Positions 50,061-50,182 of a DNA stretch of 50,182 bases are shown one piece after another (positions within the stretch are counted from its first letter, which is position 1; every line of letters begins with the position of its first letter). The translations under genes and the position numbers were made by a program. Under the pieces are notes generated by a model that saw only the letters and a list, made by a program, of their open reading frames with translations, ran no database searches and was not told where the DNA came from. Source of the stretch: Deltaproteobacteria bacterium YD0425bin51 (GTDB lineage: Bacteria > Desulfobacterota > Desulfobacteria > Desulfobacterales > YD0425bin51); the NCBI GenBank assembly GCA_002753225.1, contig PDZS01000032.1, positions 1-50,182 of the forward strand, in the 5' to 3' direction.

Positions 50061-50182
50061 CCCTACAACGATATCTATATTGCAGGTCGGGATAAAATTT
50101 GCTAATCTGCGAAAATAAATTGATACACACAAGGAGCATAGCTATGTTAGCAAATATAATAGATGAAAATAATATTTATGCG
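50061..50182 (+). mobile_element. Probable insertion sequence, left end and transposase start
   Basis: At about 50061 the recC reading frame ends abruptly and new sequence begins (CCCTACAACGATATCTATAT). At 50144 an ATG preceded by AAGGAG starts MLANIIDENNIYA, running off the window. Position and layout (end, short leader, strong ribosome site, gene) fit an IS inserted into recC. The family cannot be told from 13 residues. Confidence 0.55.

Overview
The window is AT-rich DNA (roughly one third G+C by eye) from a bacterium with prophages and other mobile DNA. Three things point to a low-GC proteobacterium-like host, plausibly Desulfobacterota: a recC-recB-recD cluster rather than addAB, a sigma-54-type promoter feeding a c-di-GMP-I (GEMM) riboswitch, and a secreted Lcl_C/DUF1566 protein under that control. 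This placement is inference; the window contains no rRNA or complete tRNA.

Region 1 (1 to about 20440) is a tailed-phage prophage that runs off the left edge. Leftward genes encode baseplate or tail proteins (1-4168), a terminase pair (4835-7034) and a small zinc-ribbon regulator. Next come a repeat-rich putative origin or control region (7320-7584), a Toprim/VirE-type primase-helicase and an SF2 helicase. The regulatory region (11.5-14.4 kb) has three HTH regulators, an ImmA/IrrE-like protease, palindromic operators and a GC-rich structured RNA candidate. A rightward recombination operon follows: an annealing-protein candidate, a two-piece Rad50/SMC-like ATPase, a UvrD-type helicase, an excisionase-like protein and a tyrosine integrase. 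The integrase ends at an att core made of the 3' half of a tRNA-Arg(ACG) gene. Portal and capsid genes are not visible and should lie to the left.

Region 2 (about 20440-31000) looks like a second element next to the first. Its rightward genes (a DUF3102-like protein, a DpdA/TGT-fold protein, a hypothetical protein and a UvrD-type helicase) are each preceded by a terminator-like hairpin just upstream of a strong ribosome binding site. Facing them are a 1208-residue protein with two primase-polymerase-like modules plus an SF2 helicase, and a DUF669-like protein. A multi-branched RNA candidate follows. The polarity of the tRNA fragment suggests that two elements sit in tandem at one tRNA-Arg gene.

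Region 3 (about 31-37 kb) holds the sigma-54/c-di-GMP riboswitch/Lcl_C unit, two paralogous metallophosphoesterases and a scrapyard of remnants: two dnaE fragments, a possible Thg1-like fragment, a 134-bp MITE with target duplication, a 24-bp inverted repeat and IS605-like hairpins.

Region 4 (37-50 kb) is a leftward cellular cluster: recC, recB, recD, a hypothetical gene, tmk, a small protein with a DUF6745-like partner, and a C-terminally short dnaE. The recC gene loses its 5' part at about 50060, where what looks like an insertion sequence begins.

The best leads for something undescribed are the second element with its DpdA-like protein and attenuator-style leaders, the two orphan RNAs (12176-12485 and 30853-31020), and the split Rad50-like ATPase.
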